A stretch of DNA of 64,000 bases from Rossellomorea aquimaris (GTDB lineage: Bacteria; Bacillota; Bacilli; Bacillales; Fictibacillaceae). The translations under genes were made by a program, and so were the position numbers. Location of the stretch: the NCBI GenBank assembly GCA_020524245.1, contig JAIVLN010000002.1, forward strand, positions 62,001 through 126,000, written 5' to 3'. The notes under the pieces are model-generated. The model worked only from the letters and a program-made list of their open reading frames with translations. It was not told where the DNA came from and ran no database searches. Of the stretch, positions 39,290 to 49,730 are shown piece by piece. The first letter of the stretch is position 1. Each line of letters opens with the position of its first letter.

Positions 39290-41713
39290 TTATAATTTCA
39301 CTCTCTTCAAGCGAAGAGCGTTACTCACTACAGATACGGAACTGAATGCCATTGCGGCGCCTGCGACCCAAGGGGCCAGCAATCCTAGTGCGGCAATCGG
39401 AATACCAGCTGAGTTATAAAACAGCGCCCAGAACAAATTCTGTCGGATGTTCTTCATCGTCTTCCGGCTAAGGTCAATCGCTTTACTTAAGAGCTTCAGG
39501 TCTCCACCGACGAGTGTGATGTCAGCAGTTTCAATCGCCACGTCCGTGCCGGTTCCGATTGCAACTCCGATATCAGCAAGTGCCAGAGCAGGTGCGTCGT
39601 TGATGCCGTCACCGACCATCATGACACGCTTGCCTTGTGATTGGAGTTCTTCCACCTTAGTAGATTTGTCTTCTGGTAAAACTTCAGCAAAAACCCCATC
39701 GATGCCGACTTGGGAAGCGATCGCTTTTGCAGTACGTTCATTGTCTCCAGTGACCATGTATACATCAATACCCAGTTCTTTGAGCTGAGTGATGGCCTCT
39801 TTCGAAGTATCTTTAATCGTGTCTGCAACTGCGATGAGTCCAGCTAACGTTCCGTTCAATCCCATCATCATGACGGTTTTACCATCTTTTTCTAGTTTGC
39901 TGATTTTCTCGGTATGTGTGCTGATATCAATCCCCTGTTGTTTCATAAGTTTTCGTGTACCGACGATGATTTCCTTGCCATCAATCCTGGTTCGGATTCC
40001 GTGTCCTGGAATGGCTTCAAACTCTTCGACTTCTTTCTCAACAACTTCATGTTCCGCACCATAGGCAACAATTGCATTTGCAAGTGGATGCTCTGATCCC
40101 CGTTCAGCTGCAATCAAATAACTCAATGCATCTTCCTTCTCGACCAAAGGAATCCAATCGGTCAATTCAGGCTGCCCTTTGGTGATGGTGCCCGTTTTAT
40201 CGAGTAAAATCGCGTCGATTTTGTGCGTGCCTTCTAGATATTCTCCACCCTTGAAGAGAATTCCTTGTTCTGCTCCTTTCCCTGTCCCCACCATGATGGA
40301 TGTCGGAGTGGCAAGACCTAATGCACAAGGACAAGCGATGACGAGAACGGCAATCGATGCTTCAAGGGCAAGTGTCAATTCACCAGGTGCTGCAATGAGA
40401 TACCAAATCAGGAAAACGACTACACTGATTCCGACCACGATTGGTACGAAGATTCCTGAAATAACATCTGCCATACGCTGAATGGGAGCTTTAGAGCCTT
40501 GAGCTTCTTCTACGATTCTTATAATTCCAGCGAGTGCGGTATCTTTACCGACTTTCGTGGCTTCAATTGTCAACGCACCATTTTTATTAATGGTAGAGCC
40601 AATTACCGTATCATCCACATTTTTTTCGACCGGAATAGACTCTCCCGTGATCATAGATTCATCTACAGAGGATTGCCCCTTAATGATTTTACCGTCGACC
40701 GGTATTTTTTCACCAGGCTTAACGAGAAGAGAATCGCCAACCTTCACCTCATCGACTGGGATTTTCTTTTCCTTACCGTTTTCTAAAATCGTCGCTTCCT
40801 TCGCCTGTAAGTTCAACAATGATTTTATAGCCAAAGTCGTACGTCCTTTTGCGAGGAACTCGAAATATTTTCCTAACAAGATCAACGTAATTAAAATTGC
40901 ACTTGTTTCGAAATACAGTTCAGGTTCATAATTCGGTAGCCACACGCTGCGAGATGTTTCGACCAAACTGTAAAAGTAGGCCGCCGAAGTACCGAGTGCT
41001 ACTAACACGTCCATGTTGGCACTCTTATTCACTAAAGCACGATAGGCACCTACGTAGAAAGGTCCACCAATGTAGAATTGGACCGGCGTTGCCAGAATCA
41101 ATTGAACCCATGGATTCATCAAGAAATGTGGTACGGGTATACCTATCTCAAATGGCAAGTGTCCGAGCATGGTATATAGAAGTGGTGCAGATAGCAATAT
41201 CGACAAAAGAAGGGTTCGCTGCTTCTTTTTCAGTTCTTTATCTTTAGACGCTTGTTTCATATCCCGATCCTTTTTGACTTGAGCCAAATAACCGAGTTTC
41301 TCAATCCGCTCCTGCATTTCTTCAACACTTACCAGACCTGGCTTATATTCGATGCGTCCCGTTTCGGTCGTCAAATTGATGCTGGCGGTCGTTACACCAT
41401 CCATCTTGCCGACCACTTTCTCAATCCGGTTCGAACATGCGGCACATGTCATTCCTTCAATATCCAGTTCTACAGTTTCAGAAGGAACATCGTACCCGAG
41501 CTTTTGAATACGCTCTACAATGTCCTTTGAAGAGACCTTTTCTTCTTCAAAAAAGACCTTCGCTTTTTCAGTCGTCAGATTGACGGAGGCTTCTACCCCG
41601 TCCATTTTATTCAACACTTTTTCAATTCGGTTCGAACATGCGGCGCATGTCATCCCGGAAATTGGAAAGCTTTTTTCTATTAACTTGGATTGTAGCGATT
41701 GGGCTTCACTCAT
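39290..41713 (-). CDS. copA: Cu(I)-exporting P1B-type ATPase CopA (807 aa)
   Basis: Two N-terminal metal domains each with [14 protein letters not shown], eight membrane helices, the ion-site Cys461-Pro-Cys463 (ACPCALGL), the phosphorylated Asp505 (DKTGTITKG), the SEHPLA P1B signature, [10 protein letters not shown] and the C-terminal membrane pair. It pumps Cu(I) out of the cell using ATP. Length 807 is typical for Bacillus CopA. It is 19 bp downstream of csoR. Confidence 0.97.
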   Translation of the reverse strand: MSEAQSLQSKLIEKSFPISGMTCAACSNRIEKVLNKMDGVEASVNLTTEKAKVFFEEEKVSSKDIVERIQKLGYDVPSETVELDIEGMTCAACSNRIEKVVGKMDGVTTASINLTTETGRIEYKPGLVSVEEMQERIEKLGYLAQVKKDRDMKQASKDKELKKKQRTLLLSILLSAPLLYTMLGHLPFEIGIPVPHFLMNPWVQLILATPVQFYIGGPFYVGAYRALVNKSANMDVLVALGTSAAYFYSLVETSRSVWLPNYEPELYFETSAILITLILLGKYFEFLAKGRTTLAIKSLLNLQAKEATILENGKEKKIPVDEVKVGDSLLVKPGEKIPVDGKIIKGQSSVDESMITGESIPVEKNVDDTVIGSTINKNGALTIEATKVGKDTALAGIIRIVEEAQGSKAPIQRMADVISGIFVPIVVGISVVVFLIWYLIAAPGELTLALEASIAVLVIACPCALGLATPTSIMVGTGKGAEQGILFKGGEYLEGTHKIDAILLDKTGTITKGQPELTDWIPLVEKEDALSYLIAAERGSEHPLANAIVAYGAEHEVVEKEVEEFEAIPGHGIRTRIDGKEIIVGTRKLMKQQGIDISTHTEKISKLEKDGKTVMMMGLNGTLAGLIAVADTIKDTSKEAITQLKELGIDVYMVTGDNERTAKAIASQVGIDGVFAEVLPEDKSTKVEELQSQGKRVMMVGDGINDAPALALADIGVAIGTGTDVAIETADITLVGGDLKLLSKAIDLSRKTMKNIRQNLFWALFYNSAGIPIAALGLLAPWVAGAAMAFSSVSVVSNALRLKRVKL

Positions 41714-41732
41714 ACCCTACACCAGCTTTCTA

Positions 41733-42032
41733 TTAGGATTTCGAAAATTGACGAACCACTTTCATTAGTTCATCAATGTAATCTTCTCCGTTGCCAGATT
41801 CGATCGAATGTTTGACACATGTGTTGGCATGACGCTCCATCAAAGAAAAGCCAACTTGCTTCAATGCGGAATTGATGGCTGAGATTTGGACGAGGACATC
41901 CATGCAATATCGGTCATCTTCAACCATCTTTTGCAACCCTCTTACTTGCCCTTCAATCCGTTTCAACCTGTTCAAAACTTTTATTTTTTCATCCTCAGTT
42001 CTAGGTACAATTGGTGAATCATGTTCAGGCAT
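41733..42032 (-). CDS. csoR: copper-sensing repressor CsoR (99 aa)
   Basis: The all-helical DUF156 fold with NRLKRIEGQVRGLQKMVEDDRYCMDVLVQISAINSAL and the Cu(I) ligands Cys (YCMDVL), His (RHANTC) and Cys (NTCVKH) is complete. It represses csoR-copA-copZ and lets go when Cu(I) binds. ATG 42032 is preferred because AAGAGGTG lies 6 nt upstream; this gives the usual N-terminus. Confidence 0.95.
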   Translation of the reverse strand: MPEHDSPIVPRTEDEKIKVLNRLKRIEGQVRGLQKMVEDDRYCMDVLVQISAINSALKQVGFSLMERHANTCVKHSIESGNGEDYIDELMKVVRQFSKS

Positions 42033-42063
42033 ACATTTCACCTCTTCTTATATTAGTTACTTT

Positions 42064-42093
42064 TACTATACCCCCCTATAGTATTTATTGCAA
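42064..42093 (-). promoter_or_regulatory. csoR-copA-copZ promoter with CsoR operator
   Basis: TTGCAA (42093-42088) and TATAGT (42070-42065) are 17 nt apart on the minus strand. Between them, reaching into the -10, lies the pseudo-palindrome TACTATA-CCCCCC-TATAGTA (42064-42083), the G/C-run type of CsoR box. Confidence 0.85.
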
Positions 42094-42175
42094 CAATTTC
42101 GCTTATATATTTTGGATATTATTAGCATAGATGGGAAGTTTAAGAATTAGCATACTTCAGAGGTGGTGTGAATTC

Positions 42176-43717
42176 ATGAAGAGAAGGAGATATCCGAAAC
42201 AGATTAAATCAAAATCGAAACAATCAATGAATTCATATCAAACCCAGTTAAACACGACTAAACAACCTTTCTTTGAAGAACTGGATCAAAATATTAAATT
42301 CATAAAAGATTCTTTTTTTAATGCGGACGATGTTGAATTCAGAACATTTACGTTCAACGAAAAGAAGTGTGCCATCCTCTATTTATCGACTCTTGTCAAT
42401 AAGGAAGTCATGAATGAGTTTGTTATCAAACCGCTTCAAGATGCTCAATCTGGAAATATTGCTGAAACAATCAACACCGCTCAAGTGGATCATTCATACG
42501 ATTTAATGAAAATTGTCAGAGGAATGATTGAAGGTCAATGTGCAATCTTCACAGAAGGAAATGAATACGCTTATTTAGTCAATGTCTTTTTGACGAAATT
42601 CCGGAATATTAGCGAACCGACCAATGAATATGTCATCCGAGGTTCGCATGAAGGTTTCATAGAAAGTCTTCAGACGAACATTTATCTTCTCCGAAAAAGA
42701 ATCGAAAATCCAAATTTATTTATGAAGTACGTGACCATTGGGAAAACGACAAATACGAAAATCGCCATCATGTATATTAAAGACCTTGCAGACCCTCAAT
42801 TGGTAAAGACGATTGAAGATCGATTGAATTATATTGATACAGATGCTATCCAGACCCCTGGTTATATTGAAGAATTTATTGAAGATTATCCATTATCTCC
42901 ATTTCCTCAAGTACTCAATACAGAAAGACCTGACCGTGCTACCGCAAATCTCATGGAAGGGCGCATTGTGCTTCTGATGGAAGGAAGCCCGACAGTCATT
43001 GTTTTACCGATTACATTTTTCAGTTTTTATCAATCACCAGATGATTACAACAGCCGCTGGCTTGTCGGCACTTTTCTCAGAGCAATTCGTTTAGCCAGTT
43101 TTCTCATTGCGATAGGTCTACCAGCAATCTATATTGCACTTGTTTCATTTAACTTAGAAGTGATTCCTGTCGAACTTGTTTTCTCAGTGAAAAATTCACT
43201 CGAGTTCATTCCATTTCCACCTTTGTTAGAAGCCTTCATTATGCAACTCACACTTGAGTTGCTGAAAGAAGCTTCCGTACGATTACCTAGTCCGATTTCT
43301 CAAACAATCGGTATCGTTGGAGGACTTGTCGTTGGTACAGCTGTTGTGCAAGCGAATCTCATTTCAAATGTCATGTTAATTGTGGTCGCCATTACAGCGG
43401 TTGCTTCTTTCGTTGTCCCATCTAACGAGATGACGACAACTGTCCGTATTTTAGGATTTCCGTTAATGATCATGGCGTCTTTGTTTGGGTTTGTAGGGAT
43501 TGTTTTCGGTCTTATGATTCTGTTGATGCATATGTGTAAATTGGAGCCGTTTGGGCATCCCTATTTCGCGCCTTTTGCACCATTCCATTTGCAGGATTTC
43601 AAGGACACAGTCATACGTTTGCCGCGATGGTTGATGAACACACGTCCATTAGATGCTAAACCTCAACATCTTAGACAAGAATGGCCTTCAAGAGGATGGA
43701 AAAAGGATGAAGAATAA
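42176..43717 (+). CDS. GerA-family germinant receptor A subunit (513 aa)
   Basis: An N-terminal cytosolic domain (about 1-280, FKDSFFNADDVEFRTF-like start and TPGYIEEFIEDYPLSPFPQVLNTERPDRATANLMEGRI) is followed by the characteristic GSPTVIVLPITFFSFYQSPDDYNSRWLVGTFLR, PPLLEAFIMQLTLELLKEASVRLPSP and membrane helices ending VFGLMILLMHMCKLEPFGHPYFAP. GerA-type receptors sit in the spore inner membrane and sense nutrients. ATG 42176 is chosen because AGAGGTGGTG lies upstream. A sigma-G promoter is expected but not firmly seen. Confidence 0.93.
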   Translation: MKRRRYPKQIKSKSKQSMNSYQTQLNTTKQPFFEELDQNIKFIKDSFFNADDVEFRTFTFNEKKCAILYLSTLVNKEVMNEFVIKPLQDAQSGNIAETINTAQVDHSYDLMKIVRGMIEGQCAIFTEGNEYAYLVNVFLTKFRNISEPTNEYVIRGSHEGFIESLQTNIYLLRKRIENPNLFMKYVTIGKTTNTKIAIMYIKDLADPQLVKTIEDRLNYIDTDAIQTPGYIEEFIEDYPLSPFPQVLNTERPDRATANLMEGRIVLLMEGSPTVIVLPITFFSFYQSPDDYNSRWLVGTFLRAIRLASFLIAIGLPAIYIALVSFNLEVIPVELVFSVKNSLEFIPFPPLLEAFIMQLTLELLKEASVRLPSPISQTIGIVGGLVVGTAVVQANLISNVMLIVVAITAVASFVVPSNEMTTTVRILGFPLMIMASLFGFVGIVFGLMILLMHMCKLEPFGHPYFAPFAPFHLQDFKDTVIRLPRWLMNTRPLDAKPQHLRQEWPSRGWKKDEE

Positions 43718-44801
43718 GAGCGAATCCATCACAAAATACCAATTGCTATTCATGATTCTCCAGACACAAATCGGTGTAGGCGTATTAGGTTTGCCCTATT
43801 CCGTCCATAAAGTATCTAAAAGTGATGGATGGATTTCTGTCATCATAGCAGGATTGGTTGTCCAGCTCATGATATTTATCATCTGGTCATTAGTTCGTAA
43901 ATATCCAGGTGAAACGATATACGGAATCGCTGAACAGATTACAGGTAAGTTTTTTGGCAAATTCATTGGGGCTATATATATCCTGTACGCAATCGTCATT
44001 TCTACACTCATCCTAGTTCTGTTCCAAGATATCCTGAAGCTTTGGGTACTACCGAATACGCCCAAGTGGGTCATCATGTTCCTAATGGTGTTTGCTTCAC
44101 TTTATCTAGTAAAAGAAAGAGTCAGAGTAATCGCTAGGTTTTATTTGTTCGTAACATCCATGATTCCGTTTCTCATCATCTTGACATTCATTTCTTTTCC
44201 CGAGGTCGCAGAATATCGGTATCTTTTCCCGATTGGACAGGCAGGTGCAATGAAGATTTTACTAGGAGCACATTCCGTCCTCATTTCCATGCTCGGCTTC
44301 GAAATGCTTCTTCTTCTTTCTAAATATGTGGATGCAAGTGACCGAAGTATATTCAAATTCGTCAGTATCGCAAATGGAACAACAACTGCTATATATATTT
44401 TCTTGACAATGATTAGTTATGTCGTGTTTTCACCTAAAGAGATTGAAATTGTTCCGCAGCCGGTTTTATACATGTTGAAAGCCATCACATTTAAAATCGT
44501 TGAACGAATTGATTTGTTGTTTCTCTCCATATGGATTGTCATCGTAACAACTTCTTTAATGAGTTATTTATTGTTTGCCTCAAAAGGGCTTGCACATTTT
44601 TTGAAAAAAGAGGAACACAAAAAAGCTGCTTATGTATTGGCTATACCTGTTTACCTATTAGCTTTAATTCCACAAGATAAATTCCAGGTTGAACAAATCA
44701 GCACATACATTGGATATGCGAGCTATCTTTTCATTGCCATCCTTCCGATTGTTTTATGGATGCTATCAAGTATAACTTCAAGAAACTCCAAACGGAGGTA
44801 A
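43707..44801 (+). CDS. GerB-family germinant receptor B subunit (364 aa)
   Basis: Ten membrane helices of the amino-acid/polyamine/organocation type with QTQIGVGVLGLPYSVHKVSKSDGWISVIIAGLV at the N-terminus, typical of GerAB/GerKB. It probably binds the germinant in the membrane. The start ATG 43707 overlaps the A subunit by 11 bp. The ligand cannot be inferred. It lies between subunits A and C as in other ger operons. Confidence 0.93.
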   Translation: MKNKSESITKYQLLFMILQTQIGVGVLGLPYSVHKVSKSDGWISVIIAGLVVQLMIFIIWSLVRKYPGETIYGIAEQITGKFFGKFIGAIYILYAIVISTLILVLFQDILKLWVLPNTPKWVIMFLMVFASLYLVKERVRVIARFYLFVTSMIPFLIILTFISFPEVAEYRYLFPIGQAGAMKILLGAHSVLISMLGFEMLLLLSKYVDASDRSIFKFVSIANGTTTAIYIFLTMISYVVFSPKEIEIVPQPVLYMLKAITFKIVERIDLLFLSIWIVIVTTSLMSYLLFASKGLAHFLKKEEHKKAAYVLAIPVYLLALIPQDKFQVEQISTYIGYASYLFIAILPIVLWMLSSITSRNSKRR

Positions 44802-44806
44802 CCAAA

Positions 44807-45934
44807 ATGAAAAAAATATTGCTGGGCATCATACTTCCACTTCTACTCTTAACTGGATGCTGGGATCAGCATCTCATTAAGGATGCCCATATAGTATATA
44901 TTGCAGCATTTGATAAAGGAGAAAACGGGAATGTTAGGGGCTCTGCAGTCATCAGGGGATTTGTTGCAAGTGGGGGTGAAGCAGGCGGAGGAAGGCCACA
45001 AAATGAATTTGTCATTGCAGAAGGCCAAAATTTGAGGAATGTACGGATGAATATCGACCGTGCTGTTTCTGGAACGTTTACAGCAGCGAAGACGAGAGTA
45101 TTTCTATTTAGCGAAGATATAGCGAAAGAAGGCCTCTATCCCTATTTAGATATTTTTTACCGTGAACCATCCAGTTCTTTAAATGCTCGATTGGCGATTA
45201 CACAAGGAGAAGCTACTGAAATATTAGAAATGAGACGTGTTGAAAACACTTTGATTGGAGAGCACACCGAAGAACTGATTCGCAGTTCAGAGATCAATAC
45301 CATCGTACCTAAATTGGATATACAAGCGGTTTGTCCTCTTTTCTTTGATCCTGGGAAAGATCCGATCGTTCCCTATATAGTAAAACACGACGATCCTAAA
45401 GAGGAAGAAGTCGTGGATGGAGTTGCACTCTTTCAAGACGATAAACTTACAGGAAAATTAGATGTGGAAGATTCTACGCTGTTACTCCTCTTAATGAATA
45501 AAAAAAATAAAATAGTTCGTATTGTACGAAAGGTACATAATGATAAAGAGCTCGATATTGAGAATTATGTTACCATTCACGTCAGTAAAAGTCAGAGCAA
45601 AATGACCGTCAATACGACAAACCGTAACATTGACAGTGTTTCTTTTGACGTCAAACTAAAAACGAATATCGTAGAATACCCAGCAGATAATCTCGGCAGT
45701 AAAAAAGAAATCGATAAAATCAGTAAGAAACTTTCAAAAACCCTAACAAAAGATATGAATGAAATGATTAAAAAGCTTCAGGAAGCGAATAGCGATCCAT
45801 TAGGCATTGGACGTGAATTAATCGCCTTTCACCCTGAAGTGTGGAATAAACTTGATTGGAGGAAAGATTATCCTACCATCCCAATCAAGGCTAAAGTGCA
45901 AGTGAAGATTGGGGAGAATGGAATCATCAATTAA
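44807..45934 (+). CDS. GerC-family germinant receptor lipoprotein subunit (375 aa)
   Basis: The lipobox LLLTGCWDQ ends a short signal peptide, and CWDQHLIKDAHIVYIAAFD is the usual GerAC start (C-W-[DN]). The C-terminal domain has the family mixed alpha/beta pattern to KAKVQVKIGENGIIN. It is lipid-anchored on the outer face of the inner spore membrane. ATG 44807 lies 5 bp after subunit B's stop with GGAGG upstream; the earlier frame is not needed. Confidence 0.94.
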   Translation: MKKILLGIILPLLLLTGCWDQHLIKDAHIVYIAAFDKGENGNVRGSAVIRGFVASGGEAGGGRPQNEFVIAEGQNLRNVRMNIDRAVSGTFTAAKTRVFLFSEDIAKEGLYPYLDIFYREPSSSLNARLAITQGEATEILEMRRVENTLIGEHTEELIRSSEINTIVPKLDIQAVCPLFFDPGKDPIVPYIVKHDDPKEEEVVDGVALFQDDKLTGKLDVEDSTLLLLLMNKKNKIVRIVRKVHNDKELDIENYVTIHVSKSQSKMTVNTTNRNIDSVSFDVKLKTNIVEYPADNLGSKKEIDKISKKLSKTLTKDMNEMIKKLQEANSDPLGIGRELIAFHPEVWNKLDWRKDYPTIPIKAKVQVKIGENGIIN

Positions 45935-45949
45935 TTTAGAAAATATAAA

Positions 45950-45986
45950 AAAGCCAGCTTCTCCCTATCAGGAAGACCTGGCTTTG
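45950..45986. terminator. bidirectional terminator
   Basis: AAAGCCAG ... CTGGCTTT arms (45952-45985) enclose a smaller TTCTC/GGAAGA hairpin. It lies between the ger operon and the convergent methyltransferase gene. Confidence 0.75.
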
Positions 45987-45991
45987 TTCTC

Positions 45992-47047
45992 TTATCGAGG
46001 TTTTGCAACAATCCCATTATGCACTTTCATGTATCCATGCCGTAGGATATCAAAACCGGATTGGTACACATACAGTCCCATCTGACGGATATCCATCAAC
46101 TCTCGGTACGTATGATTCATCACATCCGCCATGACACGGTAGTACATTCTTGACTTCCATTGGTTTCTTGGGGTCGTCATGATGACATAACCACCCGGTT
46201 TCAAGAATCGGCGATGGAAATCCAAGATTTCTTCTTTATAAGCATCAGGGACATGCTCAAGCAAGCCGACGCTGATGACAATGTCGAATTCTTTTCCGTA
46301 TTTCAGGTTTCGAATATCTTCTACGACATATTCTATGTTCATCTGATTTTTATACCATACACGAGGACTTCCCGTCTGTTCATTCGTACCAAGGAATGGA
46401 TAGGTATCTGGAAACTCAGCAAATCGATTCGTTTTACAAAACGCATCATAATCCACCATCACGACTTGTCCACCAGGATACATGGCCTGCAACTGCATCG
46501 CTTCATAGCCTTCTGCAGCACCTAAGAAAAGGATATTCGGTTTGTGAACATCAAGTCCCTCGAACAAAGCACGTTTTCCTCTTGGATCCCATATTCCATC
46601 TTCTACTCGATGTGCATAATTCCACAACGAGAGCCTCATGAAGTCTCCTACACTTGCTTTAACTTCACTTATCTTGAATTGCTTCAAATGATGGATCAGT
46701 TCTTCCTTTGCTTGAGTTCGTTCTGTGGGCACGTCCTTCACGAACCATTCATGGAAAGAACGATTGAAATATTCCCAGGCCGTTTTCACAGGCATCTGTT
46801 GACCATGTTCCTTCTCCCAATCTGTTCGGTCAATTGACATCGTCTTCACTTCGTAAGGTTTTCCGACATCTTTCCATGATAATTGGGACCAGTCGCTGAC
46901 GACATTCGCATTGAAAAATCGATCAGGAAGCTCGTTTTTCGGGTTTCTCAAATCCACACGGTAACTCGGGAGTACATCTGTCCACTCAAAATGGGACTCA
47001 TCATAAGGCAAGTCCAAAGAACGGTCCAATGTTTCCAATCCACTCAT
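45992..47047 (-). CDS. SAM-dependent methyltransferase (351 aa)
   Basis: The core runs from about residue 175: ILFLGAAEGYEAMQLQAMYPGGQVVMVDYD, EYVVEDIRNLKYGKEFDIVISVGLLEHVPD and the KPGGYVIMTTP strand, a class I methyltransferase. The N-terminal 170 residues (Trp- and Arg-rich, WDPRGKRALFEG) are a family-specific extension. No signal peptide. ATG 47047 has GGAGG 7 nt upstream. Substrate unknown. Confidence 0.88.
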   Translation of the reverse strand: MSGLETLDRSLDLPYDESHFEWTDVLPSYRVDLRNPKNELPDRFFNANVVSDWSQLSWKDVGKPYEVKTMSIDRTDWEKEHGQQMPVKTAWEYFNRSFHEWFVKDVPTERTQAKEELIHHLKQFKISEVKASVGDFMRLSLWNYAHRVEDGIWDPRGKRALFEGLDVHKPNILFLGAAEGYEAMQLQAMYPGGQVVMVDYDAFCKTNRFAEFPDTYPFLGTNEQTGSPRVWYKNQMNIEYVVEDIRNLKYGKEFDIVISVGLLEHVPDAYKEEILDFHRRFLKPGGYVIMTTPRNQWKSRMYYRVMADVMNHTYRELMDIRQMGLYVYQSGFDILRHGYMKVHNGIVAKPR

Positions 47048-47133
47048 TTTGCTTCCTCCGTCCATACAGTCTTATATAGAATATTACATATTCTGGACGC
47101 AGGGTCAATTCATATTTCTTAATTTTCTGACGA

Positions 47134-47889
47134 TTAAAATGTCCTTCGTTCTTGTTCCCGGCGATAGAATGTAACCCCGACGAAGACAGCCAATAGCACC
47201 GCCATTCCGATCGCAGTGTTCTGCACAAGCATATAATCCTGTTGTTTAATGGCGATACCAATATAGGACCATACAAAAACAATCGGATACATGGAATCTT
47301 CATTTTTCACTGAGAAAATCATCGCCAGTAAAGTTCCACCGATCAAGAGAATTACCGTCCATGTCACATCTGAGAGACCCCAACCACCCCAGTTGTTGTG
47401 GAGGAGAACCACTCCGGTATTCACGATCGTCGCAACTGAAATCCAACCTAGGTACACTGAAAAAGGTAGTCGGTCCATCAGTCTCCGACCGGAAGAATGC
47501 TGGTTCAATGAGTAGAGAATGATTAGTGAAAGTAACAATCCGACCATCACAACAAGTGTCCAATTGAAATATTCATAATGCCACAGGACAATCCAGGTTG
47601 CATTCAATAATGAGCTGATGACGAACCAGAGTCCAGTCTTCTGAAATACGTTATGATTGACGCTTTTCGGAAACAACAGGTAGATGAGCCAAATGGCAAG
47701 CAAAATGTATATGACGGACCAGATGGAAAACACATAACCAGCAGGTGTGAATAAAACCGGGAAACGAGCCGATATCTCACCTGTCGTTTGACCGTTTAAC
47801 GGAAGAATATTAGCGAGTGCGTTAATGCCGATCATTAGGAAATAAGATAGGACAGACAAGATGTATAGAACAATGACATTTTTATTCAT
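47134..47889 (-). CDS. TspO/MBR-like tryptophan-rich membrane protein (251 aa)
   Basis: About seven to eight membrane helices rich in Trp. FTPAGYVFSIWSVIYILLAIW matches the signature TPPGWVFxxxWxxLY of TspO-type proteins, followed by NATWIVLWHYEYFNW and LPFSVYLGWISVATIVN. Bacillus TspO/YhfC-like members bind porphyrins or act as sensors. The extra length (TspO is about 160) marks the longer subfamily. ATG 47889 has GAGGTG 6-7 nt upstream. Confidence 0.78.
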   Translation of the reverse strand: MNKNVIVLYILSVLSYFLMIGINALANILPLNGQTTGEISARFPVLFTPAGYVFSIWSVIYILLAIWLIYLLFPKSVNHNVFQKTGLWFVISSLLNATWIVLWHYEYFNWTLVVMVGLLLSLIILYSLNQHSSGRRLMDRLPFSVYLGWISVATIVNTGVVLLHNNWGGWGLSDVTWTVILLIGGTLLAMIFSVKNEDSMYPIVFVWSYIGIAIKQQDYMLVQNTAIGMAVLLAVFVGVTFYRREQERRTF

Positions 47890-47931
47890 TGGGTTCACCT
47901 CTATCTCATACATTCCTCAACTTGAACTCAT

Positions 47932-48597
47932 TTATTCTTCCATTGTATCTGAACCCTGCACTCCATATAAAATCATTTGAATCGTTTCATCGATCGCCTG
48001 CTCATCGTCCCATTCTTTTTCAGGAAAAAGGATAAACCTGCCGACCAAATAGCCAAATAAAGAAGAAGCCGTGAAGCGGACAATGGTAGTTGGTGGCAAA
48101 TCAATGAGCTCCCCCTTGTCTTGGAAGGTCTTTACGATTCCGGTCACTTTATCCATGACATGCTGGAAGACCGTATCGGAGAATTGCTGCTTCAACTCAG
48201 GATGAAAGGGGATCTCTTGCAACATAATTTTCACGACATTCAGGTGGCTGCGAATAAAGTCCAATCTATTTAAGAACAATTTACGAAGAAAAGCTTCATA
48301 GGAATCGAATTCCTGGTCGAAAATCTTGTGCAAGTCCTTGATGATGAATGGTGCCATGAACTTTGCCATGACAGGAGCCACAATCGACATCAGTAAATCT
48401 TTCTTCGTCTTGTAATGCCGGAAGATGGTCCCCTCCGCCACTCCTGCTTTCTTGGCAATTTCCGATGTGGATGAACCTGCATACCCTTTTTCAGCGAATA
48501 CTTCGATTGACGAGAGAATAATTTTCTTTTGCTTCTCCGTCATCTTGTCATCCTCCAACATTTGAAAAAACTCATCCGCCCAGGCATCGAAATCCAT
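47932..48597 (-). CDS. TetR-family transcriptional regulator (221 aa)
   Basis: The N-terminal helix-turn-helix (KQKKIILSSIEVFAEKGYAGSSTSEIAKKAGVAEGTIFRHYKTKKDLL in outline) is the TetR type. The C-terminal part is a ligand/dimer domain (FDSYEAFLRKLFLNRLDFIRSHL). AAGGAG precedes ATG 48597. It is downstream of a two-gene ABC exporter operon and on the same strand; a matching palindrome lies upstream of that operon, so it probably represses the exporter. Confidence 0.92.
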   Translation of the reverse strand: MDFDAWADEFFQMLEDDKMTEKQKKIILSSIEVFAEKGYAGSSTSEIAKKAGVAEGTIFRHYKTKKDLLMSIVAPVMAKFMAPFIIKDLHKIFDQEFDSYEAFLRKLFLNRLDFIRSHLNVVKIMLQEIPFHPELKQQFSDTVFQHVMDKVTGIVKTFQDKGELIDLPPTTIVRFTASSLFGYLVGRFILFPEKEWDDEQAIDETIQMILYGVQGSDTMEE

Positions 48598-48710
48598 ATG
48601 TGTATACTCCTTTATCCATGTAATCTGTAATTATTTGTGGTAACAAGATTGTTATCATGATTTTCCATCGAAATTCACGACACTCCTGCAGAAGGAATAA
48701 GTATTTAGCT

Positions 48711-49730
48711 TCAGAAACTCCTGTACTTCCGCAATGCGAGGATGTTCGCTACTGAAAATACAACAGAAAACCCAAGTAAGATCAGTAAATTCATCGCAAT
48801 CTCTTCAAATCCTAGTCCTCTTATCATAACATCTCTAAGTGCATCAGCTGCATAGTAAAGAGGCGTGATCGGTCCAATCCAGCTTACCCAGTCTGAAATC
48901 GCGTCTAAGTCAAATAAACCTGAGAAAAAGACTTGCGGCACGACCACGATTGGAATGAATTGAATCATTTGCAGCTCGTTTTGTGCGTATGCAGATAACA
49001 ACGTACCGAGCGATAATGCTGTAAAAGCACATAATAGCGTGACAAAGAGTACCCAAATGAAGTCTCCAATCATGAGTAGATCCAATACATAGATGGAGTA
49101 AAAAACGATTAGCACAGATTGGATGATGGTGAAGAACCCAAAACCAAGTAAGTAGCCGATAACAACTTCAGATTTTTTGACCGGACTTGCCATCAAGCGC
49201 TCCAATGTACCACCTGTACGCTCCCTGAGGAAAGAAACACCAGCGATCAAGAAGACAAAAAAGAATGCGAAGAAACCAATCAACACCGGACCGAAATTAT
49301 CGAAGCTCGTCATATCTTCGGAGCCGAAGAAGTACTCTATTTCTAGCTCCATGCTTTGTTGGGTTTCCGACTGCATGCCATTCTTGACAGTAGCGAGCAC
49401 ACGCTGATTCATCCCTGGGTCACTACCTTCAAGGACGATCCGAAGTTCTTGCCCTTCCATCGTCAGCCATGCATCCAGTTCCCCCTCATTTAACATTGCT
49501 TCCGCTTCTTCTTCACTCAATTCCTCTCTGTCCACTTCTGCATCCTCTATCATTTCTTCTACAGGTGTTGGCAATTGATCATATCCAATGGCAGGTATGA
49601 CCTCTTCTCCATTGAATACAAGAGAAATGATCGTCAGAATCAATAATGGCGCAACGAGCATCATACCTAGCGTGCGCTTATCATGGAAAAATTGTTTGAT
49701 GATCCGAATCGTTAGGGCTTTAATACGCAT
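48711..49730 (-). CDS. ABC-2 type exporter permease (339 aa)
   Basis: One N-terminal membrane helix, an extracellular acidic loop (EEMIEDAEVDREELSEEEAEAML), then five helices with FLRERTGGTLERLMASPVKKSEVVIGYLLGFGFF, the typical ABC-2/YhgE-like permease pattern. It pairs with the ATPase at 49720-50448 (11 bp overlap) to export an unknown substrate, perhaps a drug or a lipid. Confidence 0.9.
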   Translation of the reverse strand: MRIKALTIRIIKQFFHDKRTLGMMLVAPLLILTIISLVFNGEEVIPAIGYDQLPTPVEEMIEDAEVDREELSEEEAEAMLNEGELDAWLTMEGQELRIVLEGSDPGMNQRVLATVKNGMQSETQQSMELEIEYFFGSEDMTSFDNFGPVLIGFFAFFFVFLIAGVSFLRERTGGTLERLMASPVKKSEVVIGYLLGFGFFTIIQSVLIVFYSIYVLDLLMIGDFIWVLFVTLLCAFTALSLGTLLSAYAQNELQMIQFIPIVVVPQVFFSGLFDLDAISDWVSWIGPITPLYYAADALRDVMIRGLGFEEIAMNLLILLGFSVVFSVANILALRKYRSF